A stretch of 64,000 bases of DNA from Lepas anatifera (taxonomy: Eukaryota > Arthropoda > Thecostraca > Lepadidae), in NCBI GenBank assembly GCA_034440635.1, contig JAOTON010000385.1:1704501-1768500 (forward strand), written 5' to 3'. The notes under the pieces are model-generated. The model worked only from the letters and a program-made list of their open reading frames with translations, did not search any database and was not told where the DNA came from. Position 1 is the first letter of the stretch, and each line of letters starts with the position of its first letter. The translations under genes and the position numbers were made by a program. Shown piece after piece: positions 36,548 through 48,649 of this stretch.

Positions 36548-38360
36548 AACAAGGATAATCAGGGCATTCAAGCATTTATTTCCTAAGTCCAAACCTGCAG
36601 ACAATATAATTTACGGCGTTAAAGCTTGCAGTATATTGACAAAATTACCAGCAGAGGTGGCATTCGGCCGGCGTGCTTCACGGATCCCATATTTTTTTGT
36701 AAATACAGTTTTTCTTAAATCCCAACAAGCTGCAGCAAGCATACCTATTACAGCTGCGTTAATACTTCAGGAAAAATAAATTCGAACAACGTATTCCGTG
36801 TGGAATAAACATTTAAATGTTCCTAAGCGTTATGGCCAAAAATCTCGAATATAGTTTTCCATCTTTGCAATCCCGCGACACAGACAAACAGAATACTGAT
36901 CGTTTGCGCATTGAACTGGAGTTCCGCAGAACTTCGTCCTGCCTAAACGTGCACAATACAGCTCTGAATCACAGGCTGCGAATCGCAACGAGTTAGATCT
37001 TTCCCTCGCTTCCAATTGAGATTTCGTTTAAAATTCGTGCCCCGGGTGCGAAAACAGCCCGGTGCGGCCCTTTCAACGCGTCTCGAGCCGATACAGGCGG
37101 CAAGGTGAAGAGATTCCGAGGAAAAGCCTTTATGAAGTCGGAACGCACAATGCATTCATTTCTCAGATGCCTGGAACAGACGGCGCCGACGGAGCCGGAA
37201 AATGGAGAATGAGTTGAGCTAAAATCTACACACTGAGGTGGATTCACCTGGGACATGTCAGAAACAGGCAGCGATAAAGAAGAATCTACGACTCAAAGGT
37301 TCATTGTCGGCGCAAATACACGGGCTCGAAAGTTGCCGTCTGGAGAGAAATAGCCTCTGTGAAGTGCTCCATTTGGAGTCAGCTGGCAAAACGGCTATTG
37401 CTATCATTCATAGCTGAAAGGAAGCCGCCGCCATGTTGCAAACTTGGCTACCAACAGAATGAAATTGGTTAGACGGGAGTAGATTCAGGGTGACAATCCT
37501 AAATTTGACATTGTTAACACTGGTTTGCTGCTGAATTTGTTAAATCCCTGGGGTGGATAACCATCGCGGCAGGGTCGGATCCAGACCGACGGTTGGGGTG
37601 GGGGCGGGGCCTAACATCGTGAAAAACATATTTTTTAAAGAAAATCGAAAAAACTCAAGGGTTCGGAGGCAATTGCTCGGTTTCCCACCAGGATCTGTCA
37701 CTGCATCGCAGTTGACAATAACAACACTTAATTAGTGCCAGCTTCTTTGCACGGGATCGAGCGTGCCAGACATTCCAGTGGCAGCTTTAATGCGCGTGAC
37801 ACTAAGAGTTAAGTGCTTGCAAGCTCAGAATTATGAGGTTGCAGAAGGCCGCTTGGATGTACGGCATGTTTAAATTATGTTAAACATAGCCTCTTCCGTA
37901 ATGACTATACCAGAGGATAAAAATGATCACTATATCGAACCATGTTTATCACGTATAGCCTCTACAGCTCCAGTGACCTAAAACTCGAACCATGGTTATT
38001 ATATTTTCAACATCATAGCGTTCAGCATTGTTTCATATGTTGGAAATATTGGTGCTCTACTTGGTTTTCGAAGGCACTATGCAGTCGGAAAGCTTATAGT
38101 CATGCTGCGCTCTCGCCAGAAACTCGTTTGACCAGAGAAAAATGAAAGCACAGGCATACGTGAGGCAAAGTTATGATACAGTTAGACAAGTCATAAGTTA
38201 CACTGGTTAAAACACCAGGCTGTGCATTTCACGTTAGGGACCTGTATGTGACAGGAAGCAGGATAGTGTACGATGGGTGGGACGCAATCTGTCAGGTCTC
38301 ATAAGGTACGGGACAGCATTCCCTGAGTCACAGGCAAAATTTAAGTTCAGTCAACCGCGT

Positions 38361-38505
38361 CAACCCCAGTCAGTCGGCCCCGTCAACGTTCAGTCCGAGG
38401 GTGGACGCTGCAGACACGGGACGGGCGCCCCAGTCAACCCCAAACCCCAGTCAGTCGGCCCCGTCAACATTCAGTTCCGAGAGTGGACGCTGCAGACATG
38501 GGCGC
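38361..38505. repeat. 81-bp tandem duplication
   Basis: CCCCAGTCAGTCGGCCCCGT begins at about 38364 and again at about 38445. It is followed in both by TCAACxTTCAGT, a GTGGACGCTGCAGACA segment and a GGGCGCC segment. The second copy is incomplete at its right end. No coding meaning. Confidence 0.88.
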
Positions 38506-40609
38506 CTCCTTCCTGGGAAATGTCCCGCCAAAAAGGACGGACAAACTGAAATGAGCCAGGACGGGATGTGACCAGTTATTGTACAATTTTCCGGGCCGAA
38601 TAGGACAGGTCACACTTGAGCAGGACGGGACAGTATGGCGGATGATACATTGTCCCATGTTTGCCTCTTCCCGCCGCAGTTTTCCCTTTAGCAGGCCAAT
38701 GTGAAGTCACCGGGGCGTGTCACCACGCTCCCGGCACGTCCGCCGCGCCGCCTCGGTGCCGTCACTGCCTCCCAGGGGGCGAGGGGGGGGCAGAGAGCTG
38801 GGCAGCCGGTCCGAACGGCTGTCACACAGCACGGGAGATGGGGCCCTCTCGACGCAGTGCGTTGGTTCTAGTGGTTAAAACATTTGTACCACAGAGCTAC
38901 TGGGCTCCCCCGTAAATGTTCTTATTGGTTCGCCCTCCCTCTCACCCAAACCTATTTCTTGCGCACACGGAGCAAACTTACAGTCACCCGAAACCGTGCT
39001 ATACACGATAACTGCCAGCCCCTACTATACGAAACAGATAGTGAAATTCGTCACATAATTGGTACCTCCGTAACTCAAACTTATGTACGCAGGCGACATA
39101 ATCTCCCATCTTTTTTGGAAAAAAATTTCGAACGTAGGTCTTAACCTGAGAGGTAGAATATATGGTCAGGCTTGAATTCGAGATCATGGTTTGACCGCCA
39201 CATAAGATATAATCCATAGGTCTACATATTAAATACTTCAAATGTGTGTTGTCTAAATAACAGAAAAATGAAAGATGTAGGTATACCCTCGCTTTTACCA
39301 TTTTAATATTCTTTAAACAAATATTCAGTTATCAGCTCCAGCTTAACACAAAATGTAGTTTCCGAGGTTGAAGAGCTTCGTCCGCAGGGAAGTCAGCGAT
39401 GACTTCGCGAACGCCATTGCTCCGCTCTCGGTTCGTCGGTATCGACACTGACACGCCAGCCAACGCTGTCCTTTAACCCTTTCGGGGGGGCTAATATTGC
39501 CCGGTTTTTAGATATCCCAACGGCTGCGTAGAACTTTGAAACTCCTGACTTTTCCAAAACTAGTACGGCGGTTTTCTGAAATTGTATATTATATATTTAC
39601 CGGGGCGGGCTTGGCTGGGTTTTGGGGAGGTTCTCCAAAACAGTATTATCGTTGCGATGGGTTCTTTGTAAAGGGCCGTTCTGCTGATCCTGATACCGTT
39701 ATATGGTTTTATTATATCATTTTTATGTGAGATGATAGTGCATTCATTGTCACTATTTGTATTCATCAGGGGCGGTTAGCAGTTCAAATGGGGGGAATGT
39801 TATCAGAAGGACTAAACGTTAGTAAGTGAGAAGACTGCTTACAGCCGTGCCGGGGCGAATACATTGGGTATATGAAATTCAAATAGTTATAACCAATTCT
39901 AGATTACCGAGGCGTGTCAGTCACTACACTTTTAAATGCATATTTCCAGCCAGTATCACCGCCGCGACTCAATATCGTTGTATATTAAAATGTGTTTATC
40001 ACCCCCACCCCCCCCACGACGAGTCCTTGATCCGCCTTGTCCCCTTTCCCAGGCTGCCATGGGAGGGTAAAATTATCGAAATAATTTCAACTGTCGAGGG
40101 ACTATATACTCATGCATCCACTGCATATTGTTGGGATGTATTTACCCCACTGTTTTACCTTCTGCATCCGCCCCTGATGAGTTTTTACTTTTTTCATTTA
40201 TTTATGTGTCAAAGATGCGCAGTATATCGGCTTCTAATCCGCGTAACAAAACTTTTTAGGTTGTATATATTTCCTCATAGTCTGGTCCTGGAACTGCCAT
40301 TGAATTTCGAATTTTGGTAACTCGAGTATATGACAATTTTGGGTCAATTATTTGTAAATCTGACTAGTTTTGTGAAAATCGTACCACAGAGACAAGGGTT
40401 ATGGAAAATCTAAAAATACACAAAATTGTATATTTTGACGACTTTCTCCTTAAAAATCAAATTTTGAAATTTTCTTTTTTCAAAATAAAGTTTAGAGTCG
40501 GGGAATCTATAGCACTTTGATTTTCAAAATCGGCCGGTTAGATTCGATCTTGGGGGGCCGATATTGCCCCCTGCCGGAAATAGGGGTGCCGAGCCTGACG
40601 GAAATAGGG

Positions 40610-41458
40610 TTAACACGCGCATTGACAGGGGTACCCGCCCCCCTCGGGTTTTTCGGAGACAGCAGAAAAACGGCGGCGCCTAGCGCCGCCGTACTTGGCA
40701 TACCTTTTTCATAATCATTTTTACAAATTCTGTGAAAATTTTAAGGTTAGGTCATCTCAGGTCAGGTCACCAGTACAGGTCAAGTGACCTGACCTCAAAA
40801 AAAGTTTAAGATAGCATAAGTCGGAGCAGGGTGAACTTATCCGATTGAAACTCATATCACATAATGGGTCCACCAAGTTCTCTAAAATATGATCCGGGAT
40901 TTTTTATATCGATGACCTAAGGTCAGGTACGAGGCATGATCTCTCCGTTGGAAATACATGGGAAAATGGTTTTTACGGAATAACTCAGTAACGGATGGTG
41001 ATAGAGCATTTATTTTAGCTGCATTAGACTCGCCTGGGCTTTGCGGTTCTAATGATATGCATTTTATATAATTTGACCCTGACCTGAACTCAGGGCAGGT
41101 CAAATCCTTGATTTGACCTAGCAAGGTCAAATTATATATCATTCGATTCGGCTTGCTGCGAGGATTCATATAGTTTGAGTCGTTTTGCTCTATCTTTACT
41201 TGTTCAGATGTAATGGCCGAAAAACTTAATTTACATGTTATCCCTATTACGGCATGTTTTGACCTCTCGTGACCTTAAATGTGGCCTGACAAAAATATGG
41301 TACAAATATTTTCGATGGAGAAGTGGATGGGCTACCCAACGACGTTTACCGTTTTTCGCTACCTACCGTGGTCCTCGAGATCTTAGGGGGAGGGGGGCGG
41401 GTACCCGCCCCCTCGTCAAAGCGAGGGTGGCTCAGACCCCCGTCAATGCGCGTGTTAA
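40610..41458 (+). mobile_element. TTAA-bounded GGTCA-rich element, copy 1
   Basis: The ends read TTAACACGCGCATTGACAGG and, inverted, CCCCGTCAATGCGCGTGTTAA, giving 849 bp. The interior has about 15 GGTCA or TGACC pentamers and the shared landmark ATCCGGGATTTTTTATATCG followed by ATGACCTAAGGTCAGG. That landmark aligns with copy 2 in the same orientation. TTAA at both ends fits a piggyBac-type target duplication. No transposase frame is seen. This copy is the most divergent of the three. Confidence 0.82.
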
Positions 41459-41640
41459 GTGAGGTGTTGCGGACTTCACATGGTAGCAGTGATATACTCA
41501 CCAAATAAAGCGACTAGAGTTGGAGCTTATCAGGGTCATAAGTACTACGTTCAGAAAATACACATGCAGTATCCAAGATGTTATCGAAACCGCGCTTGTT
41601 TCCTCTAAATCACAAAAAAACGTTCATGCCAACAAGACCA

Positions 41641-41794
41641 AATATTCACAATTCAACCAACACAGCAGATGAACGCGTTTCCACCGCAGTCTTTATCCAC
41701 CAAAGGCATGGGGAATTAAGAACATGCCCTACATGCTGATAAAGACTGCGGTCGAAACGCGTTCATATGCTGTGTTGGTTGAAATGTGAATATC
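41641..41794. mobile_element. Fold-back element with ~57-bp inverted arms
   Basis: The left arm has AATATTCACA, TTCAACCAACACAGCA, GAACGCGTTT and CCGCAGTCTTTATC. The right arm carries their complements in reverse order (GATAAAGACTGCGG, AAACGCGTTC, TGCTGTGTTGGTTGAA, TGTGAATAT) with only a few mismatches. About 40 bases separate the arms. The structure is that of a small fold-back or miniature inverted-repeat element. A target duplication is not evident. Confidence 0.88.
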
Positions 41795-42429
41795 TGTACA
41801 CTGTTATAAAATACAAAATATGCCCCAACAACACACACACACACACACACAGAACATCGATGACGTCCGCACTCTGACAGCAAATCGTCTGATGACGTCT
41901 TCACACCAGTCTGGATATGGCTGCAGTGCGGCGATCTGCGACTGAACCGGACCCAGCGCCTCCACCGGACGCCCGCGGCGGCGGCGACAACAGAGAGCGA
42001 CAGGCGACACAACTTAGTTCACGGCCTATGCAATTTCCACAACGCCGCACTCGGGCGAAATGGACCACATTACTATTTAACTCGGACTACGCCCTCCCAA
42101 GAATGACACGTGAATATACTTCCACTTCAAACCCACCGCTTCGGATGATGTGCTACAACATTAATCCAAGCTCCACCTCACGTTTGCCATTTGAGGTTCA
42201 TTCATATTCCAAGGGGCGGTACTGCTTATGAGTGGGCTACCTCGCTGGCAGCACTCGTCCTAACGATCTATCCTATAAACTTCGCACAACTTCTTAACGA
42301 GCTCATACATCGCTGAGCGATTCACTGCCGCCACATCGCAAGCGGCATTGATTGATCTTCGTTCTGATTCCTAAATATTAAGACCAGACTGCCGAGTGCA
42401 GCTCCAATGCTGCTATACTATCACTCCTT

Positions 42430-42715
42430 CCAGATCTGCAACGCAAGCTCAGAGAACGAACACAAACCTGGATTCCAGATCTCCATCGACAGCTCAGAAA
42501 ACGAACACAAACCTGGATTCCAGATCTCCATCAACAGCTCAGAAAACGAACACAAACCTGGATTCCAGATCTCCATCGACAGCTCAGAAAACGAACACAA
42601 ACCTGGATTCCAGATCTCCATCAACAGCTCAGACAACGAACACAAACCTGGATTACAGATCTCCATCGACAGCTCAGAAAACGAGGGCAAATTTGGATTC
42701 CTGATCTGTAACAGA
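42430..42715. repeat. 45-bp minisatellite, about five good copies
   Basis: The unit contains CAGCTCAGAAAACGAACACA, AACCTGGATTCCAGATCTCC and ATCRA. Copies alternate between CATCGAC and CATCAAC, suggesting a 90-bp higher-order duplication. The flanks to about 42860 hold decayed copies. Because 45 is a multiple of three, long Glu/Asn/Pro/Ser-containing frames run through it in several phases on both strands. I regard these as artefacts. Confidence 0.95.
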
Positions 42716-43307
42716 AACTTAGAAAGCAAACACCAACTAGAGTCCGGATCTGTCACGAAAGGTTAGAAATCGAACACAAATTTTGATTTTGGATCTGCAA
42801 CAAAAGCTAAAAAACGAAAACAAATCTGAATTCCGGATCTGCGGCAAAAACTTAGAACACGAACATAAGCTAGCGGATAGTAGTATTAGACAACCGATGC
42901 TTAGCGAAAGGATCAGCAGTAAATCTGATTGCAATTCTAATGTTTTAAGCCGGTCCGATTGCTCTCTCCTGACACCACTCTCTTTTAATTCTAGCGCTGC
43001 CCTCTTAACCGAACGCTGACCCTCTGTCTCTATAAGCGAAGGTAAAGATGGCCTTGATATATCTCGCTTCCTATCCGTTCCACTACAGGGGATGTGACAC
43101 CTTTATGATGCGATTCAAATGGGGAAACTCACGAAACAGAGTTGTCCATAAAACCCATTGACTAAAACTGTATTGGTCCCATAACTCACAATTTGCGGAC
43201 ACTGAAGATGTGCTGGGACCGGATTCCGGTCACTCCATCACCCAACAGCCGCAGGTGGCAGTTAAGTATGTAAGGGGAAGGGGAGATAAGGCGTGTTACG
43301 GTAATCA

Positions 43308-43677
43308 CCGCTGGCAATTAGGGAAAATCACCGCTGGTAATTAAGGAAGCTAGCCGCTGGTAATTAGGGAAACTCACCGTTGGTAATTAGAGAAACTCGC
43401 CGCTGGTAATTAGGGAAAACCACCGCTGGTAATTAGGGAAGCTAGCCGCTGGTAATTAGGGAAAACCACCGCTGGTAATTAGTGTAACCCATCGCTGGTA
43501 GTTATAGTATATCCCCGCTGGCAATTAGGGAAAATCACCGCTTGCAATTACGGTAGCTCGTCGCTGGTAATTACGGAAAATCCTCCGCTGGTAATTACGG
43601 TAGCTCGCCGCTGGTAATTAGGGAAAATCCCCGCTGGTAATTACGGTAGTTCGCCGCTGGTAATGAGGTAAACTCAC
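43308..43677 (-). repeat. 23-bp tandem array of splice-donor-like units downstream of exon 43678-43786
   Basis: About 16 copies of a 23-bp unit read on the + strand as CCGCTGGTAATTAGGGAAA plus AYCA or GCTAG variants. They run without a break into the exon end CTTACCAGCG|GTGAGTTT. On the minus strand each copy reads TTACCAGCGGTGA or TTACCAGCGGCGA. The unit therefore contains the last ~9 exon bases and the donor. At least one internal copy (minus-strand ACCAACG|GTGAGTTTC, near 43376) is as good a donor as the true one. Confidence 0.95.
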
Positions 43678-43786
43678 CGCTGGTAAGCCGGTCCAGTCGG
43701 TGGATGGTGCGGAGGTTCTTGAGGCCGTGCTCCTTGGCCAGGATGAAGACTACCGTGTTGTGCCGGTACCGTCCGCAGGGGTGTAC
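43678..43786 (-). CDS. RPUSD2: RPUSD2-like catalytic exon (HRLDRLTSG)
   Basis: Opens in phase 0 after CGCGCCAG and encodes VHPCGRYRHNTVVFILAKEH, then GLKNLRTIHRLDRLTS. HRLD with the catalytic aspartate is the defining RluA motif, and the whole exon is almost residue-for-residue RPUSD2. The donor is ACCAGCG|GTGAGT in phase 1, completing a glycine with exon 31944-32055. It joins the upstream exon 63299-63386 across 19.5 kb. Its donor is the first unit of a 23-bp tandem array. Confidence 0.98.
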
Positions 43787-45015
43787 CTGGCGCGGACAAC
43801 ACATCCCTGGTCCGGTGACTGCCCCCTGGGAGACGCGTGCCACGACGCTTCCCGCTCCACACGGCTCTCCCAGTCGGTTTGTTCTACACGGAGGCTTAAC
43901 ACAAGGGAACATCCAAATCGGGAGCAATATGGAAATACTTTACGATTTCTGTATCAATCGTACTCTGAACGAGCACTCATTTACACACCACTCACAGAAG
44001 TCATGCCAAGACACGCTAATGCATTAATAATTATAATGAGTGAAACAATAAAAGAGAAAGAAAGACAAGCACGGTGGCTAGTACGCCTTAAAGTTCGTAA
44101 AAGGATTATCTACAAACAACAACAGCATGATCTGGAACAAGAGAAGCACACGGGGATCGAAAAACCTGAGGTATCATTCTGATATACATACTCAGCAATG
44201 CTACAGAAAGACCCCTGGCATCGATGAATATAAGTGTACGTTATGATTAAGAAATACTGTGCCACTCTCAAATGCACAGATACCAACTTGAAAAATTGTG
44301 GAACATGGGGCACATCATAAACATATATGTAAGGCATGGATGACTAGAAAGGCCGTGGCACTCAACTCGTGCACACAAGAAGCAAACGTCTTCATTAGAA
44401 TTAACAACGCTAATGTTGGATATATCAGCAGTTCCTTTGTGGATATCTTGCTCGTTCCACAACCGCTTAACTGTCGCTAAAATACGAAGAAACTTCGTTA
44501 AGCAATGACAAAAGTTTGTAGAGGACTTTAATACCTCGACCATACCACGGTTGGAGGACAGTCGTGAACCCATGTGGTGAGGTTCGTTGGTAAAATCCGA
44601 TAGCTCACACTCTACCCTAGGACAGCTGGGAGTTCAGAGTACCAGGCAAACCTTGGGTAAATCCTATTCTAGTGCATCTCTGGTACATCTACAACAAAAG
44701 CGAAGCAGATAATGTAACACAATTCTGAAACAACAAAACTCGTGCGTGAAATTTCACTACGGATGGTTCACGACTTTGGAGCAGGAATCTAGCGGAAACA
44801 ATCCTCACCGCGTCACGTCACGCGCTTCTGACAACTAGGGACCCGAAGCGTCACCGCCGTGGAAGCTGCTTCTTTAAACGTACAACAAACGCGAACAAAA
44901 TTATTAAATATTTCTCTGGAAGGCTTTCACGGTTTCACTTGACCGTTCCTCCATTCAGGTTTATTATTCATGTGCCACGCCGACCGAGAGGGAGAAAGAA
45001 CCTATAGGTCGGTAG

Positions 45016-45150
45016 GAGAGGATCCAGGGGAAAAAGTATTTGCCCCCATACCGAAAAATTTCCTTAAAAATATCAGGTTCTTGCAAAGTTTTGGGCTGTG
45101 TCGCTCCTTCCCACCCCCTAAAAACAACCGGGCTAGATCCGGGACTGCAG
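45016..45150. mobile_element. Short relative of the 21341-21738 element
   Basis: Begins GGATCCAGGGGAAAAAG and ends GGGCTAGATCCGGGACTG, with a C-rich segment just inside the right end as in the longer copy. Terminal sequences are imperfect inverted repeats. The target duplication is not clear. Confidence 0.6.
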
Positions 45151-45585
45151 CACTATTTAGTCGAAGACTGTGTCCGGAAGGTCAGTCCTTTTGTACCTGG
45201 TACAGTGGCAGTGCACGCACCCCTCACCTGATCAATGCATTTCTAAAATTTATGGCCCAATACCGCCGTCTTCTACTGTGCGCCGAACACGTAAAAACAT
45301 ACCGGCGCACACGGCGACAAGTACTTCGATAGAGGTAGCTGGGCTAGCCTAATAAGGATCCGGCTAGGTGAGTTTGTATACATAATAATCTAGTTTACGA
45401 TATTTACCCTCACCAGATTTCACCATAACAGTATGTTATATACTCATTTATGGTTCGGCGGTAATTTGTACTTAACTATCAGTGTACCATGATTCAATTT
45501 GAAAATGAGCTCACCGTGATATAAAAATGGGACATAAAGCTCCAAACAAACGACAATCAGCAGATATATCTACTCTGAGAAACTC

Positions 45586-46579
45586 TTAACCCTCACCCCA
45601 CCGGGGGGCATCGATGCCCCCCTACAGTTTTTTTCGAGATAGCAGAAAAACGACGAGACGCAGCACCACGGTTGAGGGCTCTATCTCTCACCTCATCATT
45701 TTCCCACCATTCCTGAACATATTTACCCCGGGTCAACCAAGGTCAGGTCACCAGGCGAGGTCAACCAAGGTCACCTCACTTCAACTTTGAAGCTCTATAA
45801 GAGCTACATTTCTTAGTCGATCGATTTGAAACTTGCTACACTTCATGACCCTCCCAGGGTCTACAACGTGTATATCCGGGATTTTTCGATTTCGTGACCT
45901 GAGGTCAGGTCACGAGGCGACCTCTCCCATTGGAAAAGCATGGGAAAAGCTGTCTCATGATCTAAAAGCCACAAAAATGATTGCAAATACTCAGACGGCT
46001 CAGAACAACGCTTTTGGACACCTTTTCACGGATCCCAGGGGTCATATTTTCCCTTTGACTTTTCCAAGGTCACCAGGGGTCAAAAACAGCATTTTGACAA
46101 TAAATTTTGACCTAATTAAGCTAGAGCGCTGAAACAAACACCATCGTGTTTGTCTCGTCACTGGCTTTCATTTGATATACGGCAAGGTCACTTTCTGACC
46201 TTTCGTGGCCTCAGGTCATATTAGGTCACGAGGTGGAGGTCTTCACGTTCCACATAGCGGAAAAAGGACTGGAAATTTACTATTAAATGTACTTAACCAG
46301 ATCTCAATAGCTCTAATGGGATAGGAGTTATGCTCAGTTTTCTTAAGCATTGCATATTTGAGTGAAAATAGCCTATCGTGACCTTTCTTGACCTCTAGAG
46401 GTCAAACCATTGACCTGAGCGCTTCAACATGTGAGGTAATTTCTCACTGAATTCATGCGAGGTTTCTAATGCACTTTGCAGATTTGCGATAACCCCAATA
46501 TTTTCGGAGTTAGAGGGGGGCCATCGATGGCCCCGGTGGGGCGAAGGTGGCGCCGGGCCCTCGGTGGGGCGCGGGTTAA
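45586..46579 (+). mobile_element. TTAA-bounded GGTCA-rich element, copy 2
   Basis: Starts TTAACCCTCACCCCACCGG and ends GGTGGGGCGCGGGTTAA (994 bp), with inner ATCGATG palindromes near both ends. By eye there are about 21 GGTCA/TGACC pentamers between 45720 and 46420, where chance predicts one or two. It is the reverse-complement counterpart of copy 3, sharing landmarks such as GCTTTCATTTGATATACGGC and CCACATAGCGGAAAA. No coding frame is recognised. Confidence 0.9.
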
Positions 46580-48238
46580 TACCCACTCCGCGAGACCTTT
46601 CATACCTGCTTTGAGAAACCTTTAGAAGAAAATGGATTCGTCGCTCTCCCGCAATTACACAATCAATCGCAACATAAACTGAGCCGATGCCCCGATTTAA
46701 ATGGCACCATGGCGCGCAAGTTTCGGGCTCGGCGCCATTTCACCACCTCAGGCCATTTCGCACCGCGCCGAAAAAGCTCATTGTTCCCCAGCACACGCCA
46801 GCCCGTTCAGCCTCACTCAGCGAGGCTCTTCAACAGGGCTGGAGACTCTCCCGCAGTGTCGCAGGAGCCGTCACAAACTGTTGAAGTCGGCGCCGCCCTG
46901 GGGTCAACGCTCCCGGCACCATTCACACTGCTGGGAACACCCCGGCAGCCGGCTGCAGTGCTCTGATACAGTGCAACAACATGGCGACAGCTGTAAATAC
47001 AATGACGTGTTTACAGATGCTTCACTGTCACTAGAATCCTTCTCCAGCTATCGTAGCGCCACAGCCCAACGAGAAATACAATCAACAGTACGCAGTAACT
47101 ATTTTGCTCCGCGGTATTTTTTGGCCGCATTTTCCACCTACTTTACTTTACATTTACATTTATCTACTCAACTTTACATTTACATTACCAGAACACCTGC
47201 ACAGTAGGTCTGATCACCTGGTCCGTGTGCACCAGTTTTCACGGCAGCCTCAGTGACAGATCCAGGCTTGGGAGTGCAGCCTCTGAGGAGGAGCCAACAT
47301 ACCAACTGAGGGATGCCTTTTAGGAACTTTATGAGTCTCCTTCCCGACACCAACTCTAGGTGCATTTGACGTTGGGTGTTCCAAGTCCTATTGGGAGATA
47401 ACGCACCTAGGATTTCGCCACGTGAGAGCCTCTCGAAAGGAACAGACAAACTGTCTAACTTGAGGTCTGCCACAGACACTGGAAGACTGGTCAACAAAGG
47501 GTTTGACAACGTCTGACTTCACTCGCCGACTCTTTTGCCTTCCGAGGGCCACGCATTCTTCAGTACCTGTTCCGTACAGGCCTGCAGAGCAGGGCTAATC
47601 CCCAGCGGCGACAGCAGGGATGTACGTACATCGCCGTGTGGCACAAACGACCCCGCTGGGTGTCATTATAGTGTCGCCGCGTCGCCGGCAGCGACGTATG
47701 AGGGAGAGCAGACAGAAACACGCCGCTTCCTTATTCTCACCTGCTGCAGAGGCAACCCGGATATTGGTGGTTCGAGCAGACGAATGGCTGACCTTCCGTA
47801 GGAAATTGAGACAGATTGGATGCCCGCACAGAACTACAATCAATGTTTTTTTCTGGGCGACACATATATAAAATTATTTTAAGTATACCCATGTTGATTC
47901 CCAAACGTGCTTACAAAAATCTACCATCTTTTTTTCATCCCATATATTCCTCAGGGCCGCTCTATGGAGGAACACTCGCCCAGTTACTGAGAGTATTGGC
48001 GTGGGTGTTCAAGGGACCTCTTCACCGAGCCAGATGGGACATGGCAAGGGGTTTCCTGTCAGGGCGACTGGACCCATACAACCCATAAGAGAGAATCCAT
48101 GCCATCCCAATCTGGATGCTAGTAATGAGGCCATCGCATCACCAGACCCATACACTATAAATGCTATGAATGAGCATATCGCACAGATCCACACTCTCAT
48201 CTGAAGCCCTGCGACCTTACAGCCCAGCTGCATCTACG

Positions 48239-48649
<411 letters not shown>

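Larger units (their letters stand above)
32056..43677 (-). other. Intron of the RPUSD2-like gene (about 11.6 kb) with repeat arrays at both ends
   Basis: No other gene is supported. From the acceptor side the intron contains the 32041-32400 array, an AT-rich stretch with an (AT)n run, an 81-bp tandem duplication, a TTAA-bounded element, a fold-back element, a 45-bp minisatellite, and the 23-bp donor-like array next to the upstream exon. The interval 33000-36400 shows nothing I recognise. Confidence 0.75.

Noticed and set aside
39768..40187. Element bounded by CAGGGGCGG and CCGCCCCTG
   Set aside because: The ends are complementary but short, and I could not find a target duplication or a second copy. 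Support is too weak to list as a feature.
42396..42766. Repeated ENEHKPGFQIS-type peptide on the + strand and its relatives in other frames
   Set aside because: The 45-bp unit keeps several frames open. There is no convincing start context, splice site or conserved domain, and the place is inside an intron of the minus-strand gene.
43308..43677. CRISPR-like regular 23-bp repeats
   Set aside because: The units are contiguous with no unique spacers, the DNA is eukaryotic, and the repeat matches the adjacent splice donor.
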